33,156 bases of DNA from CAZAMT01 sp964486145 (GTDB taxonomy: Bacteria; Bacteroidota; Bacteroidia; Bacteroidales; JAAAOM01), in NCBI GenBank assembly GCA_964486145.1, contig CAZAMT010000013.1, positions 1 to 33,156 on the forward strand, in the 5' to 3' direction. A model generated the notes under the pieces. That model had not been told where the DNA came from and did not search any database. It was given only the letters and a program-made list of their open reading frames with translations. A program made the position numbers and the translations under genes. This document shows, piece by piece, positions 15,749-24,422 of this stretch (the first letter of the stretch is position 1; the number at the start of each line of letters is the position of its first letter).

Positions 15749-16741
15749 TTAGTCTTTATCCAGTTTATATTTTGCCACATCCATCCCGAAAGATAAGTTC
15801 ATGCTGTCAAGCAACTCATCAAGTTCGGTAAGAGATTTCTTACCAAAATTCCGGAATTTCAGCAGGTCATTTTTATTAAATTTAACCAAATCTCCAAGTG
15901 TTTCAACTTCAGCAGCTTTGAGACAATTCAAGGCTCTCACTGATAAATCGAGATCTACGAGTTTGGTTTTCAATAACTGCCGCATGTGAAGCACTTCCTC
16001 GTCAAATTCTTCATTTGCCATGCTTTCTTCTGAATCCAGCGTAATTTTTTCATCAGAGAATAACATGAAATGATAAATAAGAATTTTTGCGGCTTCTTTT
16101 AATGCATCTTTAGGATGAACGGACCCATCGGTGGTAATTTCCATGATAAGTTTTTCGTAGTCCGTTTTTTGTTCTACACGATAATTTTCGATGGTATATT
16201 TTACATTTTTTATCGGTGTAAAAATGGCATCCAATGGAATTAGACCTATTTCTGCATCAAGCGGTTTATTCTCTTCGGCCGGGACATATCCTCTACCTTT
16301 GTTTATTGATATTTCCATTTGGAATTTTACAGCGGGATCCATATGGCAGATCACGTGTTCTGTGTTCAGCACTTCGAATCCACTAAGAAATTTATTGAGG
16401 TCACCAGCTTTTAAAACTTCTTTACCTGAAATATTAACAACGATTTTTTCGTCATTAACATCCTCAATGAGTTTTTTAAACCGAATTTGTTTCAGGTTTA
16501 ATATAACCTCGGTTACATCTTCCATAACCCCGGTGATGGTAGAAAACTCATGTTCAACTCCATCAATGTTAACCGTTGTAATGGAATATCCTTCAAGTGA
16601 GGATAAAAGAATGCGTCTGAGCGCATTCCCAACGGTTATACCATATCCAGGCTCTAACGGACGAAATTCAAATTTACCTGAAAACTCGTCCGATTCAAGC
16701 ATGATGACCTTATCTGGTTTTTGAAAAGCAAGTATTGCCAT
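15749..16741 (-). CDS. rpoA: DNA-directed RNA polymerase subunit alpha
   Basis: This 330-residue subunit nucleates RNA polymerase assembly and contacts promoter UP elements and activators. The alpha-NTD spans about 1-235 (VGNALRRILLSSLEGYS at 38-53 is the dimerisation signature), followed by an acidic linker (237-250). The alpha-CTD spans about 262-318 (LDLSVRALNCLKAAEVETLG) with R269 and N272 corresponding to E. coli R265 and N268, which touch DNA. It is placed 7 nt after rpsD, the standard alpha-operon position. Confidence 0.99.
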   Translation of the reverse strand: MAILAFQKPDKVIMLESDEFSGKFEFRPLEPGYGITVGNALRRILLSSLEGYSITTVNIDGVEHEFSTITGVMEDVTEVILNLKQIRFKKLIEDVNDEKIVVNISGKEVLKAGDLNKFLSGFEVLNTEHVICHMDPAVKFQMEISINKGRGYVPAEENKPLDAEIGLIPLDAIFTPIKNVKYTIENYRVEQKTDYEKLIMEITTDGSVHPKDALKEAAKILIYHFMLFSDEKITLDSEESMANEEFDEEVLHMRQLLKTKLVDLDLSVRALNCLKAAEVETLGDLVKFNKNDLLKFRNFGKKSLTELDELLDSMNLSFGMDVAKYKLDKD

Positions 16742-16748
16742 ATAAGAA

Positions 16749-17357
16749 TTATTTTGAGTACAACTCTACAATTAATTGTTCTTTAATATTTTCAGGAATT
16801 TCTTCCCTTTCCGGACGGGTAACAAATTTCCCAGCCATTTGTGCCTGATCCCACTCAAGCCAGGGTGTTTGTGCATAACTTGTTCCCTCAAGCGAATCAA
16901 CAATAACTTCCAGTGATTTTGATTTTTCCCGCACTCCAATGATATCACCTGAACGCAACAAATACGATGGTATGTTAACAATATCGCCGTTTACAGTAAT
17001 GTGACGATGAGAAACAAGTTGTCTCGCACCGGCTCTGGTAGGCGCAATGCCAAGACGGAAAACCACATTATCCAGCCTTGATTCGAGTAACTGAAGAAGC
17101 ACCTCACCTGTTACGCCTTTACTTCTGGATGCTTTTTCAAACAGATTTCTGAATTGCTTTTCGAGCACTCCGTACGTGTACTTGGCCTTTTGTTTTTCCT
17201 GTAGCTGTACACCGTATTCTGATTGTTTTCTTCTTCTTTTATTTATTCCATGATGTCCGGGAGGATAATTTTTTTTCTCAAAATGTTTATCCGCGCCATA
17301 AATCGGTTCACCGAACTTTCTAGCAATTTTGGTTCTTGGTCCAACGTATCTTGCCAT
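16749..17357 (-). CDS. rpsD: 30S ribosomal protein S4
   Basis: This 202-residue S4 is a primary 16S rRNA binder that starts 30S assembly. It begins MARYVGPRTKIARKFGEPI and carries the S4 RNA-binding domain at about 93-155 (SRLDNVVFRLGIAPTRAGAR, HRHITVNG). The N-terminal zinc-binding cysteines of some S4 proteins are absent, so this is the zinc-free form. In E. coli S4 represses the alpha operon by binding a pseudoknot before rpsM; I see no clear equivalent here. Confidence 0.99.
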   Translation of the reverse strand: MARYVGPRTKIARKFGEPIYGADKHFEKKNYPPGHHGINKRRRKQSEYGVQLQEKQKAKYTYGVLEKQFRNLFEKASRSKGVTGEVLLQLLESRLDNVVFRLGIAPTRAGARQLVSHRHITVNGDIVNIPSYLLRSGDIIGVREKSKSLEVIVDSLEGTSYAQTPWLEWDQAQMAGKFVTRPEREEIPENIKEQLIVELYSK

Positions 17358-17388
17358 GTATTAACCTTATTATTTAAGTTGATCTAAA

Positions 17389-17778
17389 TTAAACTCTTCT
17401 TCTCTTTGCAGGTCTGCAACCATTGTGAGGTAACGGTGTTACATCCACAATTTCAGTCACTTCAATACCGTTTGTATGGATTGTCCTGATAGCAGATTCC
17501 CTGCCTGACCCCGGGCCTTTGACATAAACCTTTACCTTTCGTAAACCCAAATCATAAGCAACTTTTGAACAGTTCTCAGCTGCCATTTGAGCTGCGTAAG
17601 GAGTATTCTTTTTTGATCCCCTAAAGCCCATTTTTCCGGCTGATGCCCATGAAATCACCTGACCACTATTGTTTGTTAGTGAAATGATGATATTATTAAA
17701 AGAAGCATGTATATGAGCCTGTCCTACAGGTTCAACCTTAACTACCTTCTTCTTTGATGTACCAGTCTTCTTCGCCAT
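17389..17778 (-). CDS. rpsK: 30S ribosomal protein S11
   Basis: This 129-residue protein sits on the 30S platform by the E site and helps hold mRNA. The core AHIHASFNNIIISLTNNSGQ, KMGFRGSKKNTPYAAQ and the C-terminal DVTPLPHNGCRPAKRRRV are canonical. A short basic N-terminal extension (MAKKTGTSKKKVVKV) precedes the fold. It lies between rpsM and rpsD, as in most alpha operons. Confidence 0.99.
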   Translation of the reverse strand: MAKKTGTSKKKVVKVEPVGQAHIHASFNNIIISLTNNSGQVISWASAGKMGFRGSKKNTPYAAQMAAENCSKVAYDLGLRKVKVYVKGPGSGRESAIRTIHTNGIEVTEIVDVTPLPHNGCRPAKRRRV

Positions 17779-17795
17779 AGTAATTAAAATCTATA

Positions 17796-18173
17796 TTATT
17801 TGGTTGCTTTCTTTTTGTTTGCAATGGTCTTTTTCCGGCCTTTACGGGTTCGTGCGTTGTTCTTTGTTGATTGGCCACGCACCGGCAATCCGATACGGTG
17901 ACGTATTCCTCTGTAACAACCGATGTCCATCAGCCTTTTAATATTTAATTGTACCTCTGAGCGTAATTCACCTTCTACTTTAATATGCTCATTAACAATT
18001 TTCCGGACCTTGGCAATATGATCATCCGACCAGTCCTCAACTTTTATGTTTTTATCAATGCCTGCCTGGTCAAGAATTTTACCGGCTGTACTTCTTCCTA
18101 CTCCGTAGATGTAGGTCAGCCCTATTTCTCCTCTTTTATTTCTTGGTAAATCTACACCAACTATTCTAGCCAT
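17796..18173 (-). CDS. rpsM: 30S ribosomal protein S13
   Basis: This 125-residue protein lies in the 30S head and forms inter-subunit bridges with the 50S central protuberance. The start MARIVGVDLPRNKRGEIGLT, the helix-two-turn-helix motif (GVGRSTAGKIL) and the basic tail GLPVRGQSTKNNARTRKG are typical. It follows rpmJ by 21 nt. Confidence 0.99.
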   Translation of the reverse strand: MARIVGVDLPRNKRGEIGLTYIYGVGRSTAGKILDQAGIDKNIKVEDWSDDHIAKVRKIVNEHIKVEGELRSEVQLNIKRLMDIGCYRGIRHRIGLPVRGQSTKNNARTRKGRKKTIANKKKATK

Positions 18174-18194
18174 ATGTGTAATTATTGTATATTA

Positions 18195-18311
18195 TTAACC
18201 TTGACGTTGTTTAAACTTCGGATTTTTTTTATTGATAACATAAACCCTGCCTTTACGTCTGACAACTTTACAGTCAGCACTACGCTTTTTTACAGATGCT
18301 CGAACCTTCAT
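18195..18311 (-). CDS. rpmJ: 50S ribosomal protein L36 (zinc-free form)
   Basis: A 38-residue protein reads MKVRASVKKRSADCKVVRRK and ends NPKFKQRQG before TAA. It binds 23S rRNA at the base of the L7/L12 stalk region. In the zinc-binding form the ligands are at positions 11, 14, 27 and 32. Here these are S, C, N and K, so zinc cannot be held. Position between infA and rpsM is standard. The gene is easily missed because of its size. Confidence 0.98.
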   Translation of the reverse strand: MKVRASVKKRSADCKVVRRKGRVYVINKKNPKFKQRQG

Positions 18312-18322
18312 TTTGTATTCGT

Positions 18323-18541
18323 TTATTTATATCTATACGTAATTCTTCCTTTGGTTAAATCATAAGGTGACATTTCAACTTTTACTCTGTCACCTGGTAA
18401 TATTTTAATGTAATGCATTCTCATTTTCCCGGAAATGTGAGCTGTGATAATGTGCCCGTTTTCCAGTTCAACCCGGAACATTGCATTTGATAATGCTTCT
18501 GTTATTGTTCCGTCTTGTTCAATTGATGGTTGCTTCGCCAT
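18323..18541 (-). CDS. infA: Translation initiation factor IF-1
   Basis: This 72-residue S1/OB-fold protein binds the 30S A site during initiation. It begins MAKQPSIEQDGTITEALSNA and shows the conserved FRVELENGH, HISGKMRMHYIKILPGDRV and SPYDLTKGRITYRYK blocks. It starts 4 nt after map and is followed by rpmJ, an arrangement typical of Gram-positive and Bacteroidota spc-alpha junctions. Confidence 0.99.
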   Translation of the reverse strand: MAKQPSIEQDGTITEALSNAMFRVELENGHIITAHISGKMRMHYIKILPGDRVKVEMSPYDLTKGRITYRYK

Positions 18542-18545
18542 ATCG

Positions 18546-19322
18546 TTAATTCCTTTTAGCTAATTCTTCTTCGATATATTTAAATGTTGATAATACATTT
18601 GCTTCACCATTATCGATGGCCACTGCCAGTTCGTAATGTGCTGATGGCTTTCCATCAACTGTTGTGATTGTCCATCCGTCTTTTTCCTGCCTTATTTCCT
18701 TTCTTCCAAGATTAATCATGGGCTCAATGCATAGCACCATTCCTTTTTTCAGCTTCGATCCTGTTCCTCGTCTTCCATAATTGGGAACCTCCGGAGGCTC
18801 GTGCATGTTTTTTCCTAATCCATGACCAACCATTTCTCTTACCACAGAATAACCGGCTGACTCGCAATATTGTTGAACGGAGTAACTTATATCTCCAACT
18901 CTCCTTCCGGCAACTGCGCTCTCGATACCTGCAAATAAAGCTTCTTTTGTTGTTTGCAACAAACTTTTTATCTCATCATCCACTTCTCCTACAACAAAGG
19001 TATAAGCAGTGTCACCATAAAACCCTTTCATTTTGGTACCACAATCAACAGAGATGATGTCACCATCTTTCAATTCATACTTAGAGGGAATACCATGTAC
19101 AACCTGGTTATTTACAGATGTACAAAGTGACTTAGGAAATCCACGGTATCCCAGAAACCCAGGCACCGCATGATGATCCCTGATAAACTCCTCAGCTACT
19201 TTATCAAGTGCTTCGGTGGAAATTCCGGGACGAATCATTTTAGCAACCTCTGCCAGTGTTTTTGACACCAACAGGTTGTTTTCCCGGATAATCTCTATTT
19301 CGTCACTTTTATAAACCCCCAT
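18546..19322 (-). CDS. map: Methionine aminopeptidase type I
   Basis: This 258-residue metalloprotease removes the initiator methionine from nascent proteins. All family ligands are present (numbering from ATG 19322): D93 in ISVDCGT, D104 in YGDTAYTF, H167 in VGHGLGKNMHEPPEVPNYG, E200 in CIEPM and E231 in HYELAVA, plus H77 in VVHGIP. A TTG codon directly before the ATG is in frame, but ATG is preferred. The gene sits 17 nt after secY, as commonly seen, so removal of methionine is made together with the translocon and ribosome. Confidence 0.98.
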   Translation of the reverse strand: MGVYKSDEIEIIRENNLLVSKTLAEVAKMIRPGISTEALDKVAEEFIRDHHAVPGFLGYRGFPKSLCTSVNNQVVHGIPSKYELKDGDIISVDCGTKMKGFYGDTAYTFVVGEVDDEIKSLLQTTKEALFAGIESAVAGRRVGDISYSVQQYCESAGYSVVREMVGHGLGKNMHEPPEVPNYGRRGTGSKLKKGMVLCIEPMINLGRKEIRQEKDGWTITTVDGKPSAHYELAVAIDNGEANVLSTFKYIEEELAKRN

Positions 19323-19339
19323 CAAAGAACTTTTTTTAT

Positions 19340-20677
19340 CTAAATTGCGGCAGCAGCACCACCTGCCCTGCCCTTTATTCTTCCTGATTTCATTAAGCCA
19401 TCATAATGACGCATTAACAAATGACTTTCAATTTGTTGCAATGTATCCAGCACTACACCAACTAAAATTAACAGCGATGTTCCACCAAAAAATTGTGCAA
19501 ACTGGTTATTGACACCGGCTATCATCGCAAAAGCAGGCAATACGGCTATTAATGCCAAAAATATCGAACCAGGTAATGTAATCCTGGACATCACTGTATC
19601 CAGAAAATCTACCGTTCTTTTCCCAGGCTTTACACCCGGAATAAATCCGCCATTCTTCTTCATGTCCTCGGCCATCTGCGTTGGATTAATGGTAATGGCC
19701 GTATAAAAATATGTAAAAGCAATGATTAATATTGCAAAAACAAAATTGTACCAGAATCCATCGTAACGGAATGCTGAGGCCAATCCTGTGGTAGCATCAA
19801 ACCTGCTAAAGAACATTACCGGAAACATCATGATTGCCTGGGCAAAAATGATTGGCATAACACCGGCAGCATTTACTTTAAGTGGAATGTACTGCCGTAC
19901 TCCTCCATATTGCTTATTTCCAACAATGCGTTTTGCATATTGTACCGGAATTTTTCGGGTTCCCTGAACGAGCATGATGGAAAATACAAATACAGCAAAG
20001 AGCAACAGTATTTCAATTAGCAGTGCAATAAGTCCACCACCTGCAGCGGATCCCAGACGCATATCCACTTCAAAGCCGAATGCAATCGGCAACCGGGCAA
20101 TAATACCAATCATTATAATTAATGATATTCCGTTGCCGATACCTTTATCTGTAATTTTTTCACCAAGCCACATAACAAACATGGTTCCGGCAGTTAAAAT
20201 AATCACAGACGAGATTTTAAAGTAAGCCCCTCCCATGACAAAAGCTGATGGTGGTAGCTGCGCATTTAAATTCACCAGGTATGTAGGTGCCTGAATCAGA
20301 AGTATGATTAAAGTCAAATACCTTGTAATCTGATTCATTTTTCTTCTTCCGCTTTCACCCTCCCTTTGTAATCTTTGGAAATAGGGGACTGCGATAGTTA
20401 AAAGCTGAATAACAATTGATGCAGAAATATATGGCATGATACCAAGGGCAAATATGGATGCCTGAGAAAAAGCTCCACCCGAAAACATATCAAGCAAACC
20501 CAATACTCCATCTGCAGTTTGTTGTTTTAAAGCTGAAAGCTGATTAGGATCGACACCTGGCAATGTGACATGAGCCCCAAGTCTGTAAATAAGTATAATA
20601 CCCAGGGTATAGCCTATCCGGGCCCTTAAATCCTCAATTTTGTAAATATTTTTTAGGGTCTCGAAGAATTTTTTCAT
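19340..20677 (-). CDS. secY: Preprotein translocase subunit SecY
   Basis: This 445-residue inner-membrane protein forms the protein-conducting channel of the Sec system with SecE and SecG. Ten membrane helices can be traced; family signatures include YRLGAHVTLPGVDP, the GIMPYISASIVIQLL helix and the cytoplasmic loop region GTRKIPVQYAKRIVG. The ATG at 20677 shares one base with the rplO stop (TGATG), implying coupled translation; a TTG one codon upstream is in frame but less likely. The protein ends with a basic RIKGRAGGAAAAI tail. Confidence 0.98.
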   Translation of the reverse strand: MKKFFETLKNIYKIEDLRARIGYTLGIILIYRLGAHVTLPGVDPNQLSALKQQTADGVLGLLDMFSGGAFSQASIFALGIMPYISASIVIQLLTIAVPYFQRLQREGESGRRKMNQITRYLTLIILLIQAPTYLVNLNAQLPPSAFVMGGAYFKISSVIILTAGTMFVMWLGEKITDKGIGNGISLIIMIGIIARLPIAFGFEVDMRLGSAAGGGLIALLIEILLLFAVFVFSIMLVQGTRKIPVQYAKRIVGNKQYGGVRQYIPLKVNAAGVMPIIFAQAIMMFPVMFFSRFDATTGLASAFRYDGFWYNFVFAILIIAFTYFYTAITINPTQMAEDMKKNGGFIPGVKPGKRTVDFLDTVMSRITLPGSIFLALIAVLPAFAMIAGVNNQFAQFFGGTSLLILVGVVLDTLQQIESHLLMRHYDGLMKSGRIKGRAGGAAAAI

Positions 20678-21126
20678 CAATCTATTGTTTTAGCAGTTCC
20701 TTCTAATGCTTCAATGGCTTTTACTGCGGATTTTGAAAAAGCATGCGCATTTACTTCCAGTTTTGTTGATAATGAGCCATTACCCAGTATTTTCACCCGC
20801 TCATTTTTTGAAATCAGCCCGGCATCCACGAGTGTTTGAACATCAATGGTTGTCAGGTTTTTCTTTTCAGCTAAAGCCTGAAGCGTGTCAATATTTATGC
20901 CTTTGTATTCAATTCGGTTTATATTTTTAAACCCGTATTTGGGGACCCTTCTCTGAAGCGGCATCTGTCCGCCCTCAAATCCGATCTTTTTGCTGTAACC
21001 AGAACGCGACTTAGCACCTTTATGTCCGCGAGTAGATGTCCCGCCGCGGCCAGAACCTTGTCCCCGTCCTAAACGTTTATTTGTTTTTACAGAACCTTCC
21101 GCTGGTTTTAAATTGCTTAAATCCAT
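20677..21126 (-). CDS. rplO: 50S ribosomal protein L15
   Basis: This 149-residue late-assembly protein binds 23S rRNA. It starts at ATG 21126 (MDLSNLKPAEGS), which matches the family; an upstream in-frame TTG at 21138 was rejected. The glycine/arginine-rich N-terminal arm (LGRGQGSGRGGTSTRGHKGA) and the C-terminal domain with KVEVNAHAFSKSA-like sequence are typical. It is coupled to secY by a 1-nt overlap. Confidence 0.98.
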   Translation of the reverse strand: MDLSNLKPAEGSVKTNKRLGRGQGSGRGGTSTRGHKGAKSRSGYSKKIGFEGGQMPLQRRVPKYGFKNINRIEYKGINIDTLQALAEKKNLTTIDVQTLVDAGLISKNERVKILGNGSLSTKLEVNAHAFSKSAVKAIEALEGTAKTID

Positions 21127-21150
21127 TTTACTCTTCAAAATTAATAATAA

Positions 21151-21330
21151 CTACAATTTTTCGACGGTCACGAGATGACTTACTTTTTCAACCATCCCCA
21201 TTATTTGTGGTGTGCCTTCCACTTCAACAGAGTTGTTAAGTTTTTTCAATCCAAGAGCTTCAATCGTTTTCTTTTGGCGCTGATTGCTACCAATTTTACT
21301 CTTTGAATATGTAATTTTTATCTTTCCCAT
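21151..21330 (-). CDS. rpmD: 50S ribosomal protein L30
   Basis: This 59-residue protein starts at ATG 21330 (MGKIKITYSKSKIGSNQRQK) and ends SHLVTVEKL. The frame stays open further upstream, but that part overlaps rpsE and has no family similarity, so the internal ATG is correct. The motif TIEALGLKKLNNSVEVEGTP is diagnostic. It lies 10 nt after rpsE. Confidence 0.97.
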   Translation of the reverse strand: MGKIKITYSKSKIGSNQRQKKTIEALGLKKLNNSVEVEGTPQIMGMVEKVSHLVTVEKL

Positions 21331-21340
21331 TGTTTGAATC

Positions 21341-21856
21341 TTATCCGTTAAAGACTTTATCAAGTGTAACTCTACGATGTTGTGCAACCGTGTACGCATC
21401 GCGCAATTCGAGTAATGCTTCGAACGTTGCTTTCACAAGGTTATGTGGATTTGCAGATCCTTTTGATTTTGCCAGAACATCTTTGATACCAACACTCTCT
21501 AACACTGCCCGCATAGCACCTCCCGCTTTTACACCTGTACCAGATGAAGCCGGTTTCATAAAAACACTGGCGCCGCCATACTTGGCCAATTGCTCGTGCG
21601 GAATAGTTCCATTGATAACCGGAACTTTAATCAAGCTCTTTTTAGCATCTTCAATACCTTTTGAAATTGCTGTGGTAACCTCATTTGCTTTACCAAGGCC
21701 ATAACCGACAATGCCATCTTCATTACCAACAACAACAATGGCAGAAAAACTGAAGGTCCTTCCGCCTTTGGTAACTTTTGTTACACGTTGGATGCTTACC
21801 AACCGGTCCTTTAATTCGAGATCACTGGTTTTTACTTTTCTTATACTTTGTGCCAT
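21341..21856 (-). CDS. rpsE: 30S ribosomal protein S5
   Basis: This 171-residue protein takes part in mRNA entry and decoding fidelity. The N-terminal double-stranded RNA-binding part (DRLVSIQRVTKVTKGGRTFS, VGNEDGIVGYGLGKANEV) and the C-terminal domain (GTGVKAGGAMRAVLESVG, NPHNLVKATFEAL) are complete. It starts 3 nt after rplR. Confidence 0.99.
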   Translation of the reverse strand: MAQSIRKVKTSDLELKDRLVSIQRVTKVTKGGRTFSFSAIVVVGNEDGIVGYGLGKANEVTTAISKGIEDAKKSLIKVPVINGTIPHEQLAKYGGASVFMKPASSGTGVKAGGAMRAVLESVGIKDVLAKSKGSANPHNLVKATFEALLELRDAYTVAQHRRVTLDKVFNG

Positions 21857-21859
21857 TTC

Positions 21860-22219
21860 TTAAAATTTTAAACCTCCTTCACGTGCAGCATCAGCAAATG
21901 CTTTAACTCTACCATGATACAGATAACCGCTACGGTCAAATACAACTTTGCTAAATCCAGCTTGTTTCGCTTTATCTGCCGCTAATTTACCAACCTGTTT
22001 TGCCTGTGCAATTTTGTCACCTTCTTTATTCCCGGCTAATTCCTTTGCTTTTGATGAAACTGATAACAATGTTTTTCCATCAGTATCATCAATAATTTGA
22101 GCATAAAAATCTTTATTACTCCTAAAAACACATAAACGTGGACGTTCTGAAGTACCCTCAAGATTCTTCCGGATGCGTTTTCTGATTCTAAATCTTCGTT
22201 GTTGCTTTGCTAAAGCCAT
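21860..22219 (-). CDS. rplR: 50S ribosomal protein L18
   Basis: This 119-residue protein binds 5S rRNA in the central protuberance. Blocks GTSERPRLCVFRSNKDFYAQ, VGKLAADKAKQAG and the C-terminal FDRSGYLYHGRVKAFADAAR are canonical. Length is normal. Confidence 0.99.
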   Translation of the reverse strand: MALAKQQRRFRIRKRIRKNLEGTSERPRLCVFRSNKDFYAQIIDDTDGKTLLSVSSKAKELAGNKEGDKIAQAKQVGKLAADKAKQAGFSKVVFDRSGYLYHGRVKAFADAAREGGLKF

Positions 22220-22238
22220 TTTATTTAGTCATTAATTA

Positions 22239-22793
22239 TTAAACACTAGCAGCTTTACCAGCTTTTCTTCGTATTTGTTCACCGACAAACTTAATACCTT
22301 TTCCTTTGTAAGGTTCTGGTGGTCTTAACGATCTGATTTTTGATGCCACATGACCTATCAGTTGTTTATCAACACTTGTAAGAGTGATGATTGGATTGGC
22401 TCTACGTTCGGTAACTGCTTCAACTTTAATTTCCGGGGGCAACTCAATTTGAATATCATGTGAATAACCCAGGCTGAGCGTTAGGTTTTGCCCCTTGGCA
22501 TCAGCTCTGAAACCAACACCAACCAGTTCTTGCTTAATGGTGTAACCTTCCGAAACACCAATAACCATATTGTTTACCAATGAACGATACAGTCCATGCA
22601 AGGATTTGTGTCGTTTTTGTTCGGTAGGACGTTCAAAAATGACTTGATTATCTTCCACCTTTACTTTTATGTCAACATCAACTTTTTGGGTCATCTCTCC
22701 TTTGGGGCCTTTCACAGTGACCGTGTTATCATTGCTAATATCAACAGTAACTTCATTTGGTATTTGTATCGGTAATTTTCCTATACGTGACAT
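22239..22793 (-). CDS. rplF: 50S ribosomal protein L6
   Basis: This 184-residue two-domain protein lies near the factor-binding site and sarcin-ricin loop. It begins MSRIGKLPIQIPNEV; the second domain carries the family signature PEPYKGKGIKFVGEQIRRKA near the C-terminus. It follows rpsH by 15 nt. Confidence 0.99.
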   Translation of the reverse strand: MSRIGKLPIQIPNEVTVDISNDNTVTVKGPKGEMTQKVDVDIKVKVEDNQVIFERPTEQKRHKSLHGLYRSLVNNMVIGVSEGYTIKQELVGVGFRADAKGQNLTLSLGYSHDIQIELPPEIKVEAVTERRANPIITLTSVDKQLIGHVASKIRSLRPPEPYKGKGIKFVGEQIRRKAGKAASV

Positions 22794-22808
22794 TCTGTTT
22801 CCTCCGAT

Positions 22809-23204
22809 TTAATAAACATAACATAATACCTCTCCTCCGATGCTTAACTGGCGCGCTTCTTTGTCAGTCATAACACCTCTGGAAGTTGACATGATAGCTA
22901 CCCCCAGCCCATTCAGAACTCTTGGTAACTCATCGTGTTTCACATATTTTCTTAACCCTGGTCTACTGGCTCTGCTAATAGATTTAATAGCTGCCTTCTT
23001 ATTCTCAGGATTATATTTCAAAGCTATTTTTATTTTTCCCTGAAGATTGTCGTCTTCAAATTTATAGCTAAGGATATACCCTTTGTCGAACAATATTTTT
23101 GTTATATCCCTTTTTATGTTTGAAGCCGGAATTTCAACAACTTTATGTTTTGCCAAAATCCCGTTTCGAATTCTCGTCAAATAATCTGCTATCGGATCTG
23201 TCAT
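22809..23204 (-). CDS. rpsH: 30S ribosomal protein S8
   Basis: This 131-residue primary binder of 16S rRNA helix 21 begins MTDPIADYLTRIRNG and ends with the signature GVAIMSTSRGVMTDKEARQ, GGEVLCYVY. In E. coli S8 represses the spc operon by binding mRNA near rplE; no comparable site was recognised here. Confidence 0.99.
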   Translation of the reverse strand: MTDPIADYLTRIRNGILAKHKVVEIPASNIKRDITKILFDKGYILSYKFEDDNLQGKIKIALKYNPENKKAAIKSISRASRPGLRKYVKHDELPRVLNGLGVAIMSTSRGVMTDKEARQLSIGGEVLCYVY

Positions 23205-23249
23205 TGCTTTAAATATATATTGCCATCAAAAAATTTTAATATGTAATGT

Positions 23250-23519
23250 TTACCAACTTGCTTTCTTAACACCAGGTATTAAACCTTGCGAAGCCATTTC
23301 CCTAAAGGTAATCCTTGAAATTCCAAACTGACGGATATATCCTTTTGGTCTACCAGTAAGTTTGCAGCGGTTGTGAAGTCGTATTGGATTTGAATTTCTT
23401 GGTAACCTGCTTAATCCGACATAATCACCTTCCGCTTTTAAACGTGCTCTTTTCTCGGCATACTGGTCAACCATTTTTTTACGCTTTACTTCTCGCGCTT
23501 TCATTGATTCCTTAGCCAT
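23250..23519 (-). CDS. rpsN: 30S ribosomal protein S14 (zinc-free long form)
   Basis: This 89-residue protein belongs to the 30S head. The C-terminal core RCKLTGRPKGYIRQFGISR lacks the CxxC pairs of zinc-binding S14, and its length fits the zinc-free type. It starts 2 nt after rplE. The 45-nt gap to rpsH is one of the longer ones in the operon. Confidence 0.98.
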   Translation of the reverse strand: MAKESMKAREVKRKKMVDQYAEKRARLKAEGDYVGLSRLPRNSNPIRLHNRCKLTGRPKGYIRQFGISRITFREMASQGLIPGVKKASW

Positions 23520-23521
23520 AA

Positions 23522-24079
23522 TTATTTCTTTTTAATATTTTTAAATGGTAACCCAAATTCACGCAGCAATGCAAAACCTTCTTCATCGGTATTTGCAGAC
23601 GTAACAAAGGTAATTTCCATTCCTAAAATCTTATTTATTTTATCAATATCTATCTCCGGGAAGATAATTTGTTCTGAAATACCCAGTGTATAATTACCTC
23701 TGCCGTCGAATTTACTGTTAATGCCGTTAAAGTCTCTAATCCGGGGTAATGAAACGCTGATTAATCTTTCCAAAAATTCATACATGCGTTCCCTTCGCAG
23801 TGTAACTTTCACACCAATAGGCATTTTCCTACGGAGTTTAAAATTTGAAATGTCTTTTTTTGACATTGTCTGTACAGATTTTTGTCCGGCAATTATTGAA
23901 AGTTCCTGTTGGGCAACATCAATTAATTTCTTATCAGCTACGGCGTCTCCAACACCCTGATTGATAACAATTTTTTTAAGTTTCGGAACCTGCATTACCG
24001 ATTTGTACTTAAACTCGTTTTGCAGCGAAGAAACAATTTCTTCTTTGTATCGTTTTTTTAAATTTGGTACGTATTCCAT
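23522..24079 (-). CDS. rplE: 50S ribosomal protein L5
   Basis: This 185-residue protein binds 5S rRNA and the P-site tRNA side of the central protuberance. The signatures LKKIVINQGVGDAVADKKL, LRRKMPIGVKVTLRRERMYE and LGISEQIIFPEIDID are present. Its ATG shares one base with the rplX stop (TAATG), suggesting coupled translation. Confidence 0.99.
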   Translation of the reverse strand: MEYVPNLKKRYKEEIVSSLQNEFKYKSVMQVPKLKKIVINQGVGDAVADKKLIDVAQQELSIIAGQKSVQTMSKKDISNFKLRRKMPIGVKVTLRRERMYEFLERLISVSLPRIRDFNGINSKFDGRGNYTLGISEQIIFPEIDIDKINKILGMEITFVTSANTDEEGFALLREFGLPFKNIKKK

Positions 24080-24402
24080 TACTTAATTTCCTCCCCAGAT
24101 TTTTTTGCATAGCGGACTAATTTACCGTCATCATTTCTCCGACGACCAATTCTAGTTGGCTCCCCGGATGAAGGATCAATCAACAACAGGTTTGAAATAT
24201 GCACTGGTCCTTCTTTTTTAACGATCCCTCCATTGGGCTGTTCTGCATTTGGTTTGGTATGTTTAGATACCATGTTTACACCTTCAACAATAGCCCTGTC
24301 TTTGCTTCTGATAACCTCCAGCACCCTTCCCTGCACTCCTTTTGACTCTCCGGTGATAACCTGGACAGTATCACCTTTTTTAATATGTAATTTTTTTTGC
24401 AT
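24079..24402 (-). CDS. rplX: 50S ribosomal protein L24
   Basis: This 107-residue assembly-initiator protein contains a KOW motif near its start (HIKKGDTVQVITGESKGVQG) and the conserved VEGVNMVSKHTKPN. It lies 20 nt after rplN and overlaps rplE by one base. Confidence 0.99.
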   Translation of the reverse strand: MQKKLHIKKGDTVQVITGESKGVQGRVLEVIRSKDRAIVEGVNMVSKHTKPNAEQPNGGIVKKEGPVHISNLLLIDPSSGEPTRIGRRRNDDGKLVRYAKKSGEEIK

Positions 24403-24422
24403 TGGATCTTACTTTAATAATT

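Noticed and set aside
16191..16724. A 177-codon open frame on the plus strand
   Set aside because: It lies wholly antisense to rpoA, whose protein is complete and canonical. The antisense product has no recognisable features.
20678..20680. TTG start one codon before secY ATG
   Set aside because: The ATG at 20677 overlaps the rplO stop as TGATG, a normal coupling arrangement. The same reasoning favours ATG 19322 over TTG for map and ATG 21126 over TTG 21138 for rplO.
21331..21399. N-terminal extension of L30
   Set aside because: The frame is open upstream but overlaps rpsE, and L30 proteins start at MGKIKITY-like sequence, matching ATG 21330.
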